Positions 24,786-34,143 are shown, numbered from the stretch's first letter. The stretch: 64,000 bases of DNA from UBA10349 sp003485905 (GCA_943787185.1 CALSLL010000001.1:558001-622000); one strand, 5' to 3'. Numbers and translations are program-made. Notes: generated by a model not told the origin, from the sequence alone.

Positions 24786-25907
24786 CTATACTGCGTTTCC
24801 ATCTATAGCGCGGTTGAGTTTTAGCAATCTAATCAAATTACCCCCCAAAATAGCCTCTTTATCAGCATTGCTAAGATGAACAGAATTCAAAATGATATCC
24901 ATGGTATCGGGCCAACCTAAAGGCATATCCGTACCGTACACCACTTGGCTAGCTCCCATTTCAGCTACTAAATGCCGCAATCCTTCATCAGAAAACACCA
25001 TGCTATCAGCAAATATTTGAGTTTTTAAATACTCTCTTGGCGGCTTCTGGTATTTACAATCATCTGCCTGAATAGGATCCACGCCAACAAACTCACCATC
25101 AGCATTTATTGCCGGCCCTCCAAAGGCACTGCAGGCAACCTCTGCTCTACCAAAGTACGATGGTAAATAACCACCGCCATGAGCACCACAAATTTTTAGC
25201 CCAGGAAAACGGTCAAAGGTTCCATCAAACATAAGCCGAGTTAAAAATAGCGTCGTTTCTAGTGGGTTTCCAATAATATTGCCCTGATCACCTGCAAATG
25301 CCAGACCACCTTCTTTGATAATGTTTGACGATCCATTCGGATGAATAAAAATGGGCACATCCAATTCTTGTGCCTTAGCCCAAAATACATCATAGGCAGG
25401 CCCTGAAGGCACTTCACCATTTACGTGCCCTCCCATTGATGCACCACGAAACCCCAATTCATTCACGGCATACTCTAACTGCTCCGCGGCTAATTCTGGA
25501 AATTGTAACGCTACAGAAGTAAGCGCGACAAAACGATCAGGATATCGGCTCACCCATTCCGCAAACCCCTCATCTTGAACTCTAATAATCTCCCTAGCTA
25601 ACTCTGGATCTTGCGCAGCGTACCACCAATATTGGTTAGCGCTAATAACGGAAACATCGATCCCCCATGCGTCCATCATCTCCAATCGACTAGGTTCTAG
25701 CAGCCTTGGCCCACCGATGGTGCGATCAACTGGCGTGCCTGCAATCACCTTTTCCACATCTTTGATAGAGGCATGCGCATGGATATCAACGGTCTTAATT
25801 CGTTTGCCATTTATAAATACTTCCTTCCTCGACTGAGAAAATGCGCTACTTGGAATTAAGGCACTGGCCGCTAAACCGGCTAGAAATTCTCTTCTTTTAA
25901 TTTTCAT
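24786..25907 (-). CDS. Tat-exported amidohydrolase (amidohydrolase_2 / ACMSD-like)
   Basis: This 373-residue metal-dependent TIM-barrel hydrolase or decarboxylase has a twin-arginine leader (KRREFLAGLAASAL), so it is folded with its metal before export. The metal site is HAHAS (first strand His pair), IHPNG, GAHGGGY and GTDMP with the final Asp. This layout matches the ACMSD-like amidohydrolase_2 family, whose members decarboxylate or hydrolyse aromatic and carbonyl acids. Periplasmic location, if right, would be less common for this family but is seen in organisms rich in Tat-exported amidohydrolases. The substrate is unknown. It is the likely promoter-proximal gene of a pair with the histidine phosphatase. 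Confidence 0.9.
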   Translation of the reverse strand: MKIKRREFLAGLAASALIPSSAFSQSRKEVFINGKRIKTVDIHAHASIKDVEKVIAGTPVDRTIGGPRLLEPSRLEMMDAWGIDVSVISANQYWWYAAQDPELAREIIRVQDEGFAEWVSRYPDRFVALTSVALQFPELAAEQLEYAVNELGFRGASMGGHVNGEVPSGPAYDVFWAKAQELDVPIFIHPNGSSNIIKEGGLAFAGDQGNIIGNPLETTLFLTRLMFDGTFDRFPGLKICGAHGGGYLPSYFGRAEVACSAFGGPAINADGEFVGVDPIQADDCKYQKPPREYLKTQIFADSMVFSDEGLRHLVAEMGASQVVYGTDMPLGWPDTMDIILNSVHLSNADKEAILGGNLIRLLKLNRAIDGNAV

Positions 25908-26194
25908 GCAAGCTCCTATAGTTTAAAAAGTGGTTAACTGAATACTGTTGATAATACGTCGGTCATTATAGGCGCGAAAGTTCTTTTAGAGTAAATAATT
26001 TAGAATGCCTACCACTAACCCTCAATTCCCATGAATTAAAAAGTTGATTGTGCTCCTACAACGATAAGGGACCGTATACAACCACAAAAGATTAGCGCCT
26101 TTTGACACTTTCTATATTCGCTGTTAAATGTTCACCTAAGCTCAAACAACTTACTACTAAAATAGGCCGAAACTCAAAATACTTTTACACCCCA

Positions 26195-26761
26195 ATGTTT
26201 ATCGATAAACACTTTGCGTCGCAACAGGATTGCCTGTGCTTACTTCGGGCTTTCACAGAAAACAACTTCGCTAAAACGGATTATGATTTTTTCTCCGATA
26301 TGCTGTTGTATGCAAATGATATAAGTGACCAATCGATTCTTAAGTGTATGCACAACGTTTCGCAACAGGCACTTAATAAAGTCCAGATTTATCACACGCC
26401 TCAACTTTATTTAGAAGCACTAACACTAGTCAGCTGGCCTGAAGGAAAAGGCATGGGTTTACATTATGATAATGCGATTAGTACTGGGCATGAAGACACG
26501 GCAACCCCCTGGCGTGATTTCAGCGCTATCATCTACCTGAATGAAGACTTCGACGGCGGGGAGCTATATTTTGAAAGAGGTGAGAAAACACACGAAATAA
26601 AACCAGAGACTGGGATGATGGTTTCTTTTGATTCCGGACCATCAAACTGGCATGGCGTACGCCCATGCAAGAACGTCGTGCGCTATACCATGGGGTTATG
26701 GTTCACCGAACAATCACAAAGAATGTATTCGATAAAACCGTTTCTAGATATTGAAACCTAG
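26195..26761 (+). CDS. 2-oxoglutarate/Fe(II) dioxygenase (prolyl 4-hydroxylase-like)
   Basis: A double-stranded beta-helix dioxygenase of 188 residues if the ATG at 26195 is used; the frame stays open to a TTG at 26102, and neither has a clear ribosome-binding site. The iron triad is His90 and Asp92 (HYDN) with His153 (WHGV), and Arg163 in the following strand is the 2-oxoglutarate anchor. FSAIIYLNEDFDGGELYF is the typical strand pair. No signal peptide is seen, so it is cytoplasmic. It would hydroxylate a protein or small molecule; prolyl 4-hydroxylase-like is a fold label only. It stands alone between a divergent amidohydrolase gene and a convergent sulfatase gene. Confidence 0.85.
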   Translation: MFIDKHFASQQDCLCLLRAFTENNFAKTDYDFFSDMLLYANDISDQSILKCMHNVSQQALNKVQIYHTPQLYLEALTLVSWPEGKGMGLHYDNAISTGHEDTATPWRDFSAIIYLNEDFDGGELYFERGEKTHEIKPETGMMVSFDSGPSNWHGVRPCKNVVRYTMGLWFTEQSQRMYSIKPFLDIET

Positions 26762-26830
26762 AGACTCGAAAGAACAGCTACCCGAATAATTAACAAGCAG
26801 AATCCTTCACCATTCGCTGGGTGCCACCTT

Positions 26831-28291
26831 CTAATCAGCGTTGCGCGAAGCCGCCCGATCTGCCGATTCATCATGCTTGGGTAAAAGTGCAATGAGCCTT
26901 TCTTTTACTGGCCCAAGTTCGGGGTCGCCGGCTAGATTGTGCCATTCATTCGGATCCGATTTTATGTCATACAACTCTTCAGTATCATCAACGTATTGAA
27001 TGTAGCGATATTGATCGGTTGATACCGCATGATTTCCAAAGTCGTTCGTTGAGATCGCCGCGTGATCCCATTCGATGTCTGGATCCTCAATTAAAGGTAG
27101 CAAGCTGATGCCTTCCGGATGTGTAGGAATATCGAGGCCCGCTAACTCGACCAGTGTTGGGTAAAGGTCTAGTAACGAAACAGTTGCGGCAATTTTACTG
27201 CCCGCTTTGGTGACTCCGGGCGCAACCACAATGAATGGAACGCGTGTAGATTCTCTCCATAACGTCTGTTTGCGCCAGCGCCCTTTCTCGCCCAAATGCC
27301 AACCGTGATCAGACCATAAGACTATTATGGTGTTATCCGCCCGACCACTTTGCTCCAGAGCATCGAGAAGGTGACCCACCATAGCGTCAGCGTAACTGAT
27401 ACTTGCTAGATATGCTCTAACGCCTTCGCGCCACCGATCCTTACTCTCATCTTCGGCGATCCAATCATGAATCCCCATGCCAGACATCCCTCCTCTATTA
27501 CCACTCTCGATCATAGCCTCGGGAATATCATCAAGGTCGTTTTCAAGCACTTCTGGAAGGATAATATTTTCGAGGGGATGCATGTCGAAATATTTCTGTG
27601 GTAAATACCAAGGAAGGTGTGGTCGATAGATACCAACAGCGTTGAACTTTGGTGTATCACTATCGACCAAAATCTGTTCCACAGACCAGGTAACTACCTG
27701 ACCATCACCCATCGCCATGTCGGTAGTCGAGACCGCCGACCAATCGAAGTTCTGGGAAAGCGGACTGCCATTCGCCGGGCGATCATGAGGTGTAGACTCA
27801 TCTGGAAGCTGCCGCTCTAAAGACGGGAAGTAGGCCTCCCAGGCGGTTGTATCATTGTAACCAAAGTAGGCCCAAGTATTATAAGTTGAAGCGTGAAATA
27901 GTTTGCCAGCCCCGACGCTCCGATAACCGTTATCCCTGAAAAAACGCGGAATCGTGGGAACCCCCTCCAGCGGTTTTGCTTTGCGCCAATCCGTACCGTT
28001 TGCGTAAACCCCCGATGTTGCAGAAGAAACTCCAGTCATAATTGCCGCACGCGATGGGCTGCAAAGCGCCGCAGGTGCGTACGCATTTGAAAAGACTGTT
28101 CCCATAGCCGCCAACCGATCAATATTCGGGGTCTTCGACTGCGGATGCCCTCCTAGCGGGCCCACCCAATCATTAAGGTCATCGATAGCTATAAACAACA
28201 CATCCGGCTGCTCGGCTGTCTGTGCCTGGACAGGAAAGTAAATTGCTGACAGCAGCGCGAACATTGTGAGCAGAGAAATTGGTTTGGTCAT
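26831..28291 (-). CDS. Exported sulfatase (iduronate-2-sulfatase-like)
   Basis: This 486-residue type I sulfatase has a signal peptide ending VQAQ and the formylglycine motif C77-S-P-S-R, so it needs a formylglycine-generating enzyme (not in this window). The N-terminal metal site is IAIDDLNDW, a form typical of the iduronate-2-sulfatase-like group, and later VLWSDHGWHLGEKGRWRKQTLWRES supplies the second metal and sulfate-binding residues. It would release sulfate from a carbohydrate or other ester in the periplasm; sulfated algal or animal glycans are a natural guess but the substrate is not readable. The gene is downstream of the cytochrome/propeller gene, about 85 bp away, on the same strand. 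Confidence 0.93.
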   Translation of the reverse strand: MTKPISLLTMFALLSAIYFPVQAQTAEQPDVLFIAIDDLNDWVGPLGGHPQSKTPNIDRLAAMGTVFSNAYAPAALCSPSRAAIMTGVSSATSGVYANGTDWRKAKPLEGVPTIPRFFRDNGYRSVGAGKLFHASTYNTWAYFGYNDTTAWEAYFPSLERQLPDESTPHDRPANGSPLSQNFDWSAVSTTDMAMGDGQVVTWSVEQILVDSDTPKFNAVGIYRPHLPWYLPQKYFDMHPLENIILPEVLENDLDDIPEAMIESGNRGGMSGMGIHDWIAEDESKDRWREGVRAYLASISYADAMVGHLLDALEQSGRADNTIIVLWSDHGWHLGEKGRWRKQTLWRESTRVPFIVVAPGVTKAGSKIAATVSLLDLYPTLVELAGLDIPTHPEGISLLPLIEDPDIEWDHAAISTNDFGNHAVSTDQYRYIQYVDDTEELYDIKSDPNEWHNLAGDPELGPVKERLIALLPKHDESADRAASRNAD

Positions 28292-28376
28292 AATGAAATA
28301 AATTTAGTTGAGATTGATATGCGCATACACCCAATTCAATTAAAAATTGATGTTCGTAGCTTTACCCGGTAGCAAT

Positions 28377-30182
28377 CTAATAGTCGAGCGAAACGCCTTT
28401 CATTGGATTAATGCCGCCGTGAAAGTTGCCCTGGTCTCGTACCGTTCGCGGCACGCCGTTTTCGTCGTAATGCACCCAAATCAAACCGTGCGAATCGCCG
28501 TTGCCTGGCATATCAATAACCTTAGTGAGATCGCGCGATTCCGCATCGTAGACGTATAGTCGGCCTTCGCCGTTGCTGGTGGCCCACATCTCCTTTCCGT
28601 TCGGTGCCATTAATACGTGGTCGACTTTATAACCGCCATAAAGCGTCTCGACCGCGTGTCCTGAGTCTGTATCCATGATTGTAATGGTTCGACCGAGGTG
28701 ACCTGCCGCTTCACCTTTATCCGCAACCCAAAGTTCGGTTTCGTCCGCATTGAGAGATGCGCCATATGGACCAATACCGGTTCCATTCGTCCATTCGATT
28801 GCACCCGTTTCAATATTGATTTTCGAAGCATTGGATAGCGTGTTCACCACATACATGCTCTCTTTTGCAGAGTCTACTAGCAGCCAGTTTGGTCGGTAGC
28901 CAGGAATCGGATACTCCTTAAGTACCGTCCACGTTTTGGGGTCGATCTTCGCGATCCAGAATGGGCGCATGGTCATGAGCCGACCTTGGTACATGCTTAT
29001 GGCTGCGAACATACCCGTTCCACGCCCTGGGGCGTAACCCGCGGGTTCCATTAGCGCATAGATATACTCGTAATCGCTGTCAGCCCACGCTGTGTAAACA
29101 TAACCCCCAAGGTCTTGATCACGGACGCCACCGACAATCTCGTCTGTCTCAGGATCCATCAAACTGATGGCGAGTCCATCCGGGTCTCGCGCAAACATAT
29201 CCAACATGATGTAGTCGCTAAAAATCTGGCCGTGATGTAAACGACCACCAATCGTAATCTGTTTGATCGGTTGTAAGGTTAACGCATCTACTTTGAGCAA
29301 CGTTGCAGAAGTACTTAAATCGGTAACAAACTGATGGTCATCTGTAACTCTAGATTGATGTCCGGTAGCAGCAGTCTCGTCTACGTTTTCGTCTGGACGC
29401 GCTCCGATAATGTAAGCGTAACGTCCATCCGGAGACATCAACGATGTGTGGACAACTGCACGTAGACTCTGTGGCAGCATGTAGCTGGCAATGACCTCTT
29501 TAGTCTCGGCATCTCCAACGACAACTTGAGTGCTTGTAGGCGGCCTATAACCCTCGTAAAGAATTGACGGTGAGCTAGTCGTACCGACATTCTCGTAGAA
29601 ATATGTCTTGCCGGGTTCAGGGGTGAACTTTGGCTCACCCGGGTCGAATTCTGCGACAATTTCAGTTTGGTAGTGACTGATCAGACTGCCTTCATTCGCA
29701 CGTCGAGTCCAGGTGTCCAGTACCGAGTCGAATGTTTCTATCTCTTGTACCTGTTTATCTCTCGCGGTTAGCGCAAACTCGAATTCATCAGCCTGATTGG
29801 CTTTTACAGTTTCCAGATCGGCTAGCCATTGGTCAGGCAATTCACTTTCCAGCGCCAACCCACCTAGTGTTCGAATATATAGTGAAATCGCCACAAGGTC
29901 TTCATCCGAAGGGTTCATCTCAGATACAACTACCGCCATAACGGGATTGCTTTCCATCTGGTCAAAGATGTCGACAGGTGTCGGACCGAACAGCAATGAC
30001 GGGCCGACTAGACCTTCGCCAGTTTCTGCGTGACAAACCCTGCAGCCAATATCAGCATTAAATAATTCCCGGCCACGCTCGACAAGCCCGTCAAACGAGT
30101 CCTGGGCAGTCGCGATGCCGCTAAATGTCGTTGTAGCTAATAGACCAGCAGTGAGAAATAAGGTTCGAAATCGGATAGTCAT
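28377..30182 (-). CDS. Periplasmic cytochrome c / beta-propeller protein
   Basis: The protein has about 601 residues from the ATG at 30182 (AAGGA seven bases upstream; the long upstream extension is not coding-like). A signal peptide ends IATA. A class I cytochrome c domain follows with the haem motif C47-R-V-C-H51 and Met candidates in SEMNPSD. The rest is a WD/YVTN-like beta-propeller, with repeats such as SPDGRYAYIIGARP, DSAKESMYVVNT, NADETELWVADKG and APNGKEMWATSN. The layout recalls nitrite-reductase-like or amine-dehydrogenase-like propellers, but no second haem or catalytic residues can be assigned. It would carry electrons from an unknown periplasmic oxidation. Its promoter region shares a 29/32 identical element with the gene at 31891. 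Confidence 0.85.
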   Translation of the reverse strand: MTIRFRTLFLTAGLLATTTFSGIATAQDSFDGLVERGRELFNADIGCRVCHAETGEGLVGPSLLFGPTPVDIFDQMESNPVMAVVVSEMNPSDEDLVAISLYIRTLGGLALESELPDQWLADLETVKANQADEFEFALTARDKQVQEIETFDSVLDTWTRRANEGSLISHYQTEIVAEFDPGEPKFTPEPGKTYFYENVGTTSSPSILYEGYRPPTSTQVVVGDAETKEVIASYMLPQSLRAVVHTSLMSPDGRYAYIIGARPDENVDETAATGHQSRVTDDHQFVTDLSTSATLLKVDALTLQPIKQITIGGRLHHGQIFSDYIMLDMFARDPDGLAISLMDPETDEIVGGVRDQDLGGYVYTAWADSDYEYIYALMEPAGYAPGRGTGMFAAISMYQGRLMTMRPFWIAKIDPKTWTVLKEYPIPGYRPNWLLVDSAKESMYVVNTLSNASKINIETGAIEWTNGTGIGPYGASLNADETELWVADKGEAAGHLGRTITIMDTDSGHAVETLYGGYKVDHVLMAPNGKEMWATSNGEGRLYVYDAESRDLTKVIDMPGNGDSHGLIWVHYDENGVPRTVRDQGNFHGGINPMKGVSLDY

Positions 30183-30220
30183 TTTTTTGTCCTTTACACG
30201 CCAATAGAATGAAGTGCAGA

Positions 30221-30252
30221 TAGTATAAAGCATATGCTCCAATAATCGAGGC
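30221..30252 (-). promoter_or_regulatory. Shared 32-bp promoter element, copy 1
   Basis: This 32-bp block matches 33487-33518 at 29 of 32 positions and sits 39-70 bases upstream of the cytochrome/propeller ATG. On the minus strand it contains TTTATACTA, a good -10 (TATACT), with CTCGATTATTGGA in the -35 zone. It is probably a common promoter or operator. Confidence 0.6.
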
Positions 30253-30445
30253 ATCCTGCAAAAGCTCTTAAACGAATCGAAATAATAATTGCCGCCTAAC
30301 AATAGGGCCCACTAACCCTTGTTTATTCCATTCGTTCTAGCGCGACAATTTTAATCACGGATTTACTGATGATTTTAGAACAAGACGTTTCACGATATCA
30401 AAAAACCTCCCTGCCAAAGCGTTCGCTCTTTAGTTGGCTATCTAG

Positions 30446-31333
30446 CTAGCTGCCTAAAAAGACTACCGTTTTACCACCATCGAGAAACACCCTTCGTTCA
30501 ATGTGGTACTTCACCGCTTTTGCCAAGGCCATGGACTCATTATCACGACCGACTCGCACAAGCTTTTCAGGGGCGTGGTTGTGGTCTACTCGAGTCACCA
30601 TTTGCTCAATTATCGGCCCTTCATCCAAATCTGATGTCACGTAATGTGCGGTCGCACCAATAACTTTCACGCCGCGATCGTATGCCTGATGATAAGGCCT
30701 TGCCCCCTTAAAGCCTGGCAGAAATGAGTGATGGATATTAATGCATCTTCCGGTCAGCCTCTCGCTCATTTCGCGTGAGAGAATCTGCATATAACGAGCC
30801 AAAATAACGAGTTCAGCCCCAGTCTCTTCCACTAACTTCAATACCTCTGCTTCCTGCGTCGTTTTGTTGTTCGCATCAATTGGCAGAAAGACAAAAGGAA
30901 TATTTTCCCGTTCAACAAGCGGTCTCAAATCTTCATGATTGGAAACAACTGCTGTGACCCGCATGTGCAAATCACCGGTGCGACAACGATACAGAAGATC
31001 ATCCAGACAGTGATCAAATTTCGATACCATGATCAATACCGGAGTCCGCTCTTGGGGGTCATGGAGCTGCCAATTCATATCCAGACGACTAGCCACTTCG
31101 GCAAAGCCCTCTCGAATCTTATCTAGGGAAGGTGACGCGCCTTGTGGACGAAACACAGCGCGCATAAAAAACTTGCAGGTTGATTCATCATCAAACTGCT
31201 CAAGTGCGCAAATATAACAGTCTCGATTGGCAAGATACCCGGTAACTGCAGCTACCACGCCAGTACCGGCTCGACAGGTAGCAGTCAGAATGTAATTATA
31301 TTTTTCGTCGACTGGTTCAGTCAATTTGGACAT
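30446..31333 (-). CDS. purU: Formyltetrahydrofolate deformylase
   Basis: PurU hydrolyses 10-formyl-tetrahydrofolate to formate and tetrahydrofolate, balancing one-carbon units, and is usually controlled by Met/Gly through an N-terminal ACT domain. Here the ACT domain (about 12-90) begins YILTATCRAGTGVVAAVTGYL, and the formyltransferase-like domain has VLIMVSKFDHCLDDLL, the ILARYMQILS helix, INIHHSFLPGFKGARPY and the catalytic ATAHYVTSDLDEGPII. Length (295 residues) is normal. It is transcribed alone, between the two exported-protein groups, with about 145 bp on the right and 260 bp on the left. Confidence 0.96.
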   Translation of the reverse strand: MSKLTEPVDEKYNYILTATCRAGTGVVAAVTGYLANRDCYICALEQFDDESTCKFFMRAVFRPQGASPSLDKIREGFAEVASRLDMNWQLHDPQERTPVLIMVSKFDHCLDDLLYRCRTGDLHMRVTAVVSNHEDLRPLVERENIPFVFLPIDANNKTTQEAEVLKLVEETGAELVILARYMQILSREMSERLTGRCINIHHSFLPGFKGARPYHQAYDRGVKVIGATAHYVTSDLDEGPIIEQMVTRVDHNHAPEKLVRVGRDNESMALAKAVKYHIERRVFLDGGKTVVFLGS

Positions 31334-31478
31334 TTAGAGTTACTGCACCTGCAATTCTGAGCGCGGATTCTAACAGGGCTAGCGTTACAAATCACTCCCT
31401 CTAATATCACTGCTTACTCACAGTATGAACCAACAGGATCGGGCACAAACCAAGTAAATACAAATTTAGCTACGAAGG

Positions 31479-31880
31479 TTACTCAGTAGCCGGACTCGCG
31501 GTACCTGTACCGGCAAACAATGTTCGCCCATCGTTTAACGTCACAAATCGAATGCTTGCAGTTGGGGTAGCATTGCGCGCCTGCCAACCGACCACACTCA
31601 CAACGATGCCTGCAGGCAGGTCAGTTTTGCGCCAACCACGACGCACCAGAACATTGGCAGATAAAGATTCCAACGCCCAGTTCACGACATTTCCGGACTC
31701 GTCCTCAACATCGATATAAATCCATGCGTGTGGATTGGACCATTTCATCGATGTCACTGTACCAGTCAACTCTACGGGTTTAGTGTTATCGAACTCTGCG
31801 GCAAATGAATGGTGTGCCAGAACATTTCCGCCGGTTGCGCTGCACAGCAGTACAAGCAAAGTAGTAATCAGTCTAAGCAT
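31479..31880 (-). CDS. Small exported DUF6152-like protein coupled to duplicated partner-domain gene
   Basis: This 133-residue protein starts at the ATG at 31880; AGGA lies eight bases upstream and overlaps the stop of the preceding gene, and the longer frame to 31949 would lie inside that gene. The signal peptide (LRLITTLLVLLCSA) ends VLA, leaving a mature His-His-Ser terminus. The family motifs are WSNPHAWIYIDVED, VVNWALES, GIVVSVVGWQARN and VTLNDGRTLF. The gap to the partner-domain gene at 31891 is ten bases. It is the same gene pairing as at 13393/13833, here in the same order (partner domain first). Function unknown. Confidence 0.8.
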   Translation of the reverse strand: MLRLITTLLVLLCSATGGNVLAHHSFAAEFDNTKPVELTGTVTSMKWSNPHAWIYIDVEDESGNVVNWALESLSANVLVRRGWRKTDLPAGIVVSVVGWQARNATPTASIRFVTLNDGRTLFAGTGTASPATE

Positions 31881-31890
31881 ATCAATTATC

Positions 31891-33450
31891 CTATGGTGTG
31901 GTTTTTTGTGCGGCACGGTATTCATCGCGAACATCGCGCAAATGCCCAAGGTCGTTATTGTCTTCTAAACACGCTGTTTCAAGCATTTCCTGGTCTTCCC
32001 GATTAAAGGGAATTTCAATAGTCCACGGCCTAGTAGAAGTAATAGGATCACTGACCGTTGCACGGTAGATAATCTGGCTTGCAGTAACCGGCGTAAACGT
32101 CTCGACAATAGTTTGCGCGTGACTTACCACATCGCCAACCTCATTGAGCCAAGACTTCCCATTAAAGTTCGTACTTTCAACTACTAAGGTATCTCCTTCC
32201 CAGCGGCCGATCGAATCGCCCTGCCATAAACGAATGTGGTCGGGAAGATGCGCGCGTCCATCCAAAAATATTTGCCGATAAGACATGCGCTCATGTAAGA
32301 CCACCACATGCCCCGGTGGCTGCAGAAAAAAGAAGGGTGCTGGTACGTAATGAGAGCGTGGAACACCACCCACAAAACAATGCGCTGTCGGATCATCGTA
32401 ACCACGGTGTGGGCCTTCGCGATCAATACGTTCAGCTCTCGCCCACTTCTGATATGGTAATAGGCCATCGGGAGGATCAACGACGCCCCCCCGTGAATCT
32501 GGCAGCAAAAAGCGGCCTGAATAGGTTTCCAGGCCATAATTCGCACCACCAGCATCTGCCATGTAGTACCCACTTATATCAGGCGTGCCATCCGGTAAAC
32601 GTGGGATATCATCTGCCACAGCCAACTCCGGCAAATCAATACTCGCATCTGCATCAAACGGTTCATTATCATCAGGTATCGCCGCTGGATACCACGTACG
32701 GTCATCGCGCTCGAAGTCACCGTTCATCTCCTCAAGCTCGGCCTGGCACTGATATTCAAGAATTCGGTCCATGTGTGTTTGACGGTGCAAGGCCATGCGA
32801 ATGGTCCATGGGCGAGTAAATACGTTTTCATCCTCAATCGTCACTTCATAATCAATGGTGTCCCCATCTAGCATTCGGTAGCGCTCTGTTAAATGCAGTG
32901 CGTCACTATGGAAATTTCCAGCCTCGTCGAACCAGGTTTGATCATTATGCTCGGTAACCTCTACGACGAGCACATCCCCCTCCCAATGACCCCGTGAATT
33001 CCCCATCCATGAATTGAATCCTGGATACATTGTTTGCTGACCATTGGTATAGATGAGCCGAAAAACCTGAGTCCATTCAAAGGTGATCGCCACGTGTTCT
33101 TCGGCTTGAAAAATTTGAAATGGGTGCTCCATGTACATAATACGCGGCACACCGGGTAAAAAGCACTTGGATAACGGGTCCGTAGTTTTACGATTTACGA
33201 AATTGGCGTTTTTCTGCTCACGCGCCCACGGTTGGTATGGAATCTCGTCATCCACAACGACTCCCATTCCTGGCAGCACATCGTAGCGAGCTGTGTGGCT
33301 CTGCAGATCATAGGACGCGCGATTCTGCACCTGCCAAATTCCCTGCAAGTCAGGTTTTCCACTAGCAGTACGCGGTACCGTTTGGGCGGCAACGGTACCG
33401 GTAAAATAACTTAGAAAAACGGTTATCAATACAATAGATCGAACTAACAT
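31891..33450 (-). CDS. Exported protein with two tandem W(D/E)GD partner domains
   Basis: The protein has about 519 residues from the ATG at 33450, with a signal peptide ending TVAA. It is an internal duplication: each half starts with a G-K/T-P-D-x-x-G-I/Y segment (GKPDLQGIWQV; GTPDISGYYMA), continues with YQPWAREQ/YQKWARAE, then a D-P-x-x-x-C-F block (SKCFLPGVPR; AHCFVGGVPR), then G-x-W-E-G-D-x-L-V-V (GHWEGDVLVVE; GRWEGDTLVVE), and ends with TRPWTI and a terminal Cys. The two TRPWTI copies are nearly identical in setting. It is followed after ten bases by a DUF6152-like gene. A 32-bp promoter element 37-68 bases upstream is shared with the cytochrome/propeller gene. Function unknown. Confidence 0.8.
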   Translation of the reverse strand: MLVRSIVLITVFLSYFTGTVAAQTVPRTASGKPDLQGIWQVQNRASYDLQSHTARYDVLPGMGVVVDDEIPYQPWAREQKNANFVNRKTTDPLSKCFLPGVPRIMYMEHPFQIFQAEEHVAITFEWTQVFRLIYTNGQQTMYPGFNSWMGNSRGHWEGDVLVVEVTEHNDQTWFDEAGNFHSDALHLTERYRMLDGDTIDYEVTIEDENVFTRPWTIRMALHRQTHMDRILEYQCQAELEEMNGDFERDDRTWYPAAIPDDNEPFDADASIDLPELAVADDIPRLPDGTPDISGYYMADAGGANYGLETYSGRFLLPDSRGGVVDPPDGLLPYQKWARAERIDREGPHRGYDDPTAHCFVGGVPRSHYVPAPFFFLQPPGHVVVLHERMSYRQIFLDGRAHLPDHIRLWQGDSIGRWEGDTLVVESTNFNGKSWLNEVGDVVSHAQTIVETFTPVTASQIIYRATVSDPITSTRPWTIEIPFNREDQEMLETACLEDNNDLGHLRDVRDEYRAAQKTTP

Positions 33451-33465
33451 TTTATTACCCGTCAA

Positions 33466-33818
33466 CAGAAGATACGCAAGTGTAAGTAGTATAAAGCATA
33501 TAATCCAATAATCGAGACGTGCTATTCAAAGGCTGGAAGCATTGAAAACACACACCCGACAACGCTTCACTACAAATGCATTAGTAATTCTTTACATTGC
33601 TAGGGTTAGTCAATTGATAAATGGTCATTGATCGCACGTAGCGGAAAATTGTCTAGCTTTCGAGTTGAATACAAAGTTCATTTAAAAAACTCTACGCTTT
33701 AAATGTAGATTTATTGTGGCTACGGTAACTTAAAAACTAGAGAAGAATTTTGTCAAAGCTTATAGTTTTAATTATTTGAGTGGCAACATTCATGAAACCG
33801 CCTCAAGTTGCGGCGTTG
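33466..33818. other. 353-bp intergenic region with shared promoter element
   Basis: Besides the 32-bp element at 33487-33518 it is AT-rich and without a supportable gene. It separates the duplicated partner-domain gene from a degenerate partner-domain remnant at 33819. Confidence 0.55.
33487..33518 (-). promoter_or_regulatory. Shared 32-bp promoter element, copy 2
   Basis: Matches 30221-30252 at 29 of 32 positions, with both ends conserved. It lies 37-68 bases upstream of the ATG at 33450, nearly the same distance as copy 1 (39-70). The minus strand carries the TTTATACT -10-like box. Confidence 0.6.
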
Positions 33819-34022
33819 TTACCCCAACTTAGTCGCCACCTTGCATTCGTATTTCGAAATAGGTATTTCTGATCTGGCAAAAGAAAAACTTGAACGAAGC
33901 GGTTCTTCATAGTGCACCGGGTCAGTAGCCGTCCAGTGCATGATTAACAATCCGGTTTTCGTTTTATTTAGTGTTCCAAATTTTCTAAATCCATCCTGGG
34001 GAATATACACATATAAGCACAA
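33819..34022 (-). pseudogene. C-terminal remnant of a W(D/E)GD partner-domain gene
   Basis: The 67-codon frame opens with a TTG and has an in-frame TAA two codons upstream, so no proper start exists. Its distal half, WTATDPVHYEEPLRSSF followed by SKYECKV, matches the end of the partner domain: compare VHDSANYEEPY and WEYECIPE in the gene at 13833. The upstream two thirds of the domain (C-x-x-P-G and W-E-G-D-x-L-V) are missing. The left end of the IS30-family element lies about 95 bases away, so a deletion or rearrangement at the insertion is a likely cause. Alternatively it is the decayed end of an older gene. Confidence 0.6.
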
Positions 34023-34115
34023 ATCAAATTACACCTCGGCTGGTTTTAAGATATAACTCGATGTGGCGCCTTCACACGATTGGGCTAATTTGCGCGCTTC
34101 AAATGGCCGTTAATT

Positions 34116-34143
34116 GCTGCGATTTCAACCGGTCGACGCAACA
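34116..34143 (+). repeat. Left terminal inverted repeat of IS30-family element
   Basis: 28 bases, perfectly complementary to 35321-35348. It lies 36 bases upstream of the transposase ATG and may carry promoter elements. Confidence 0.88.
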
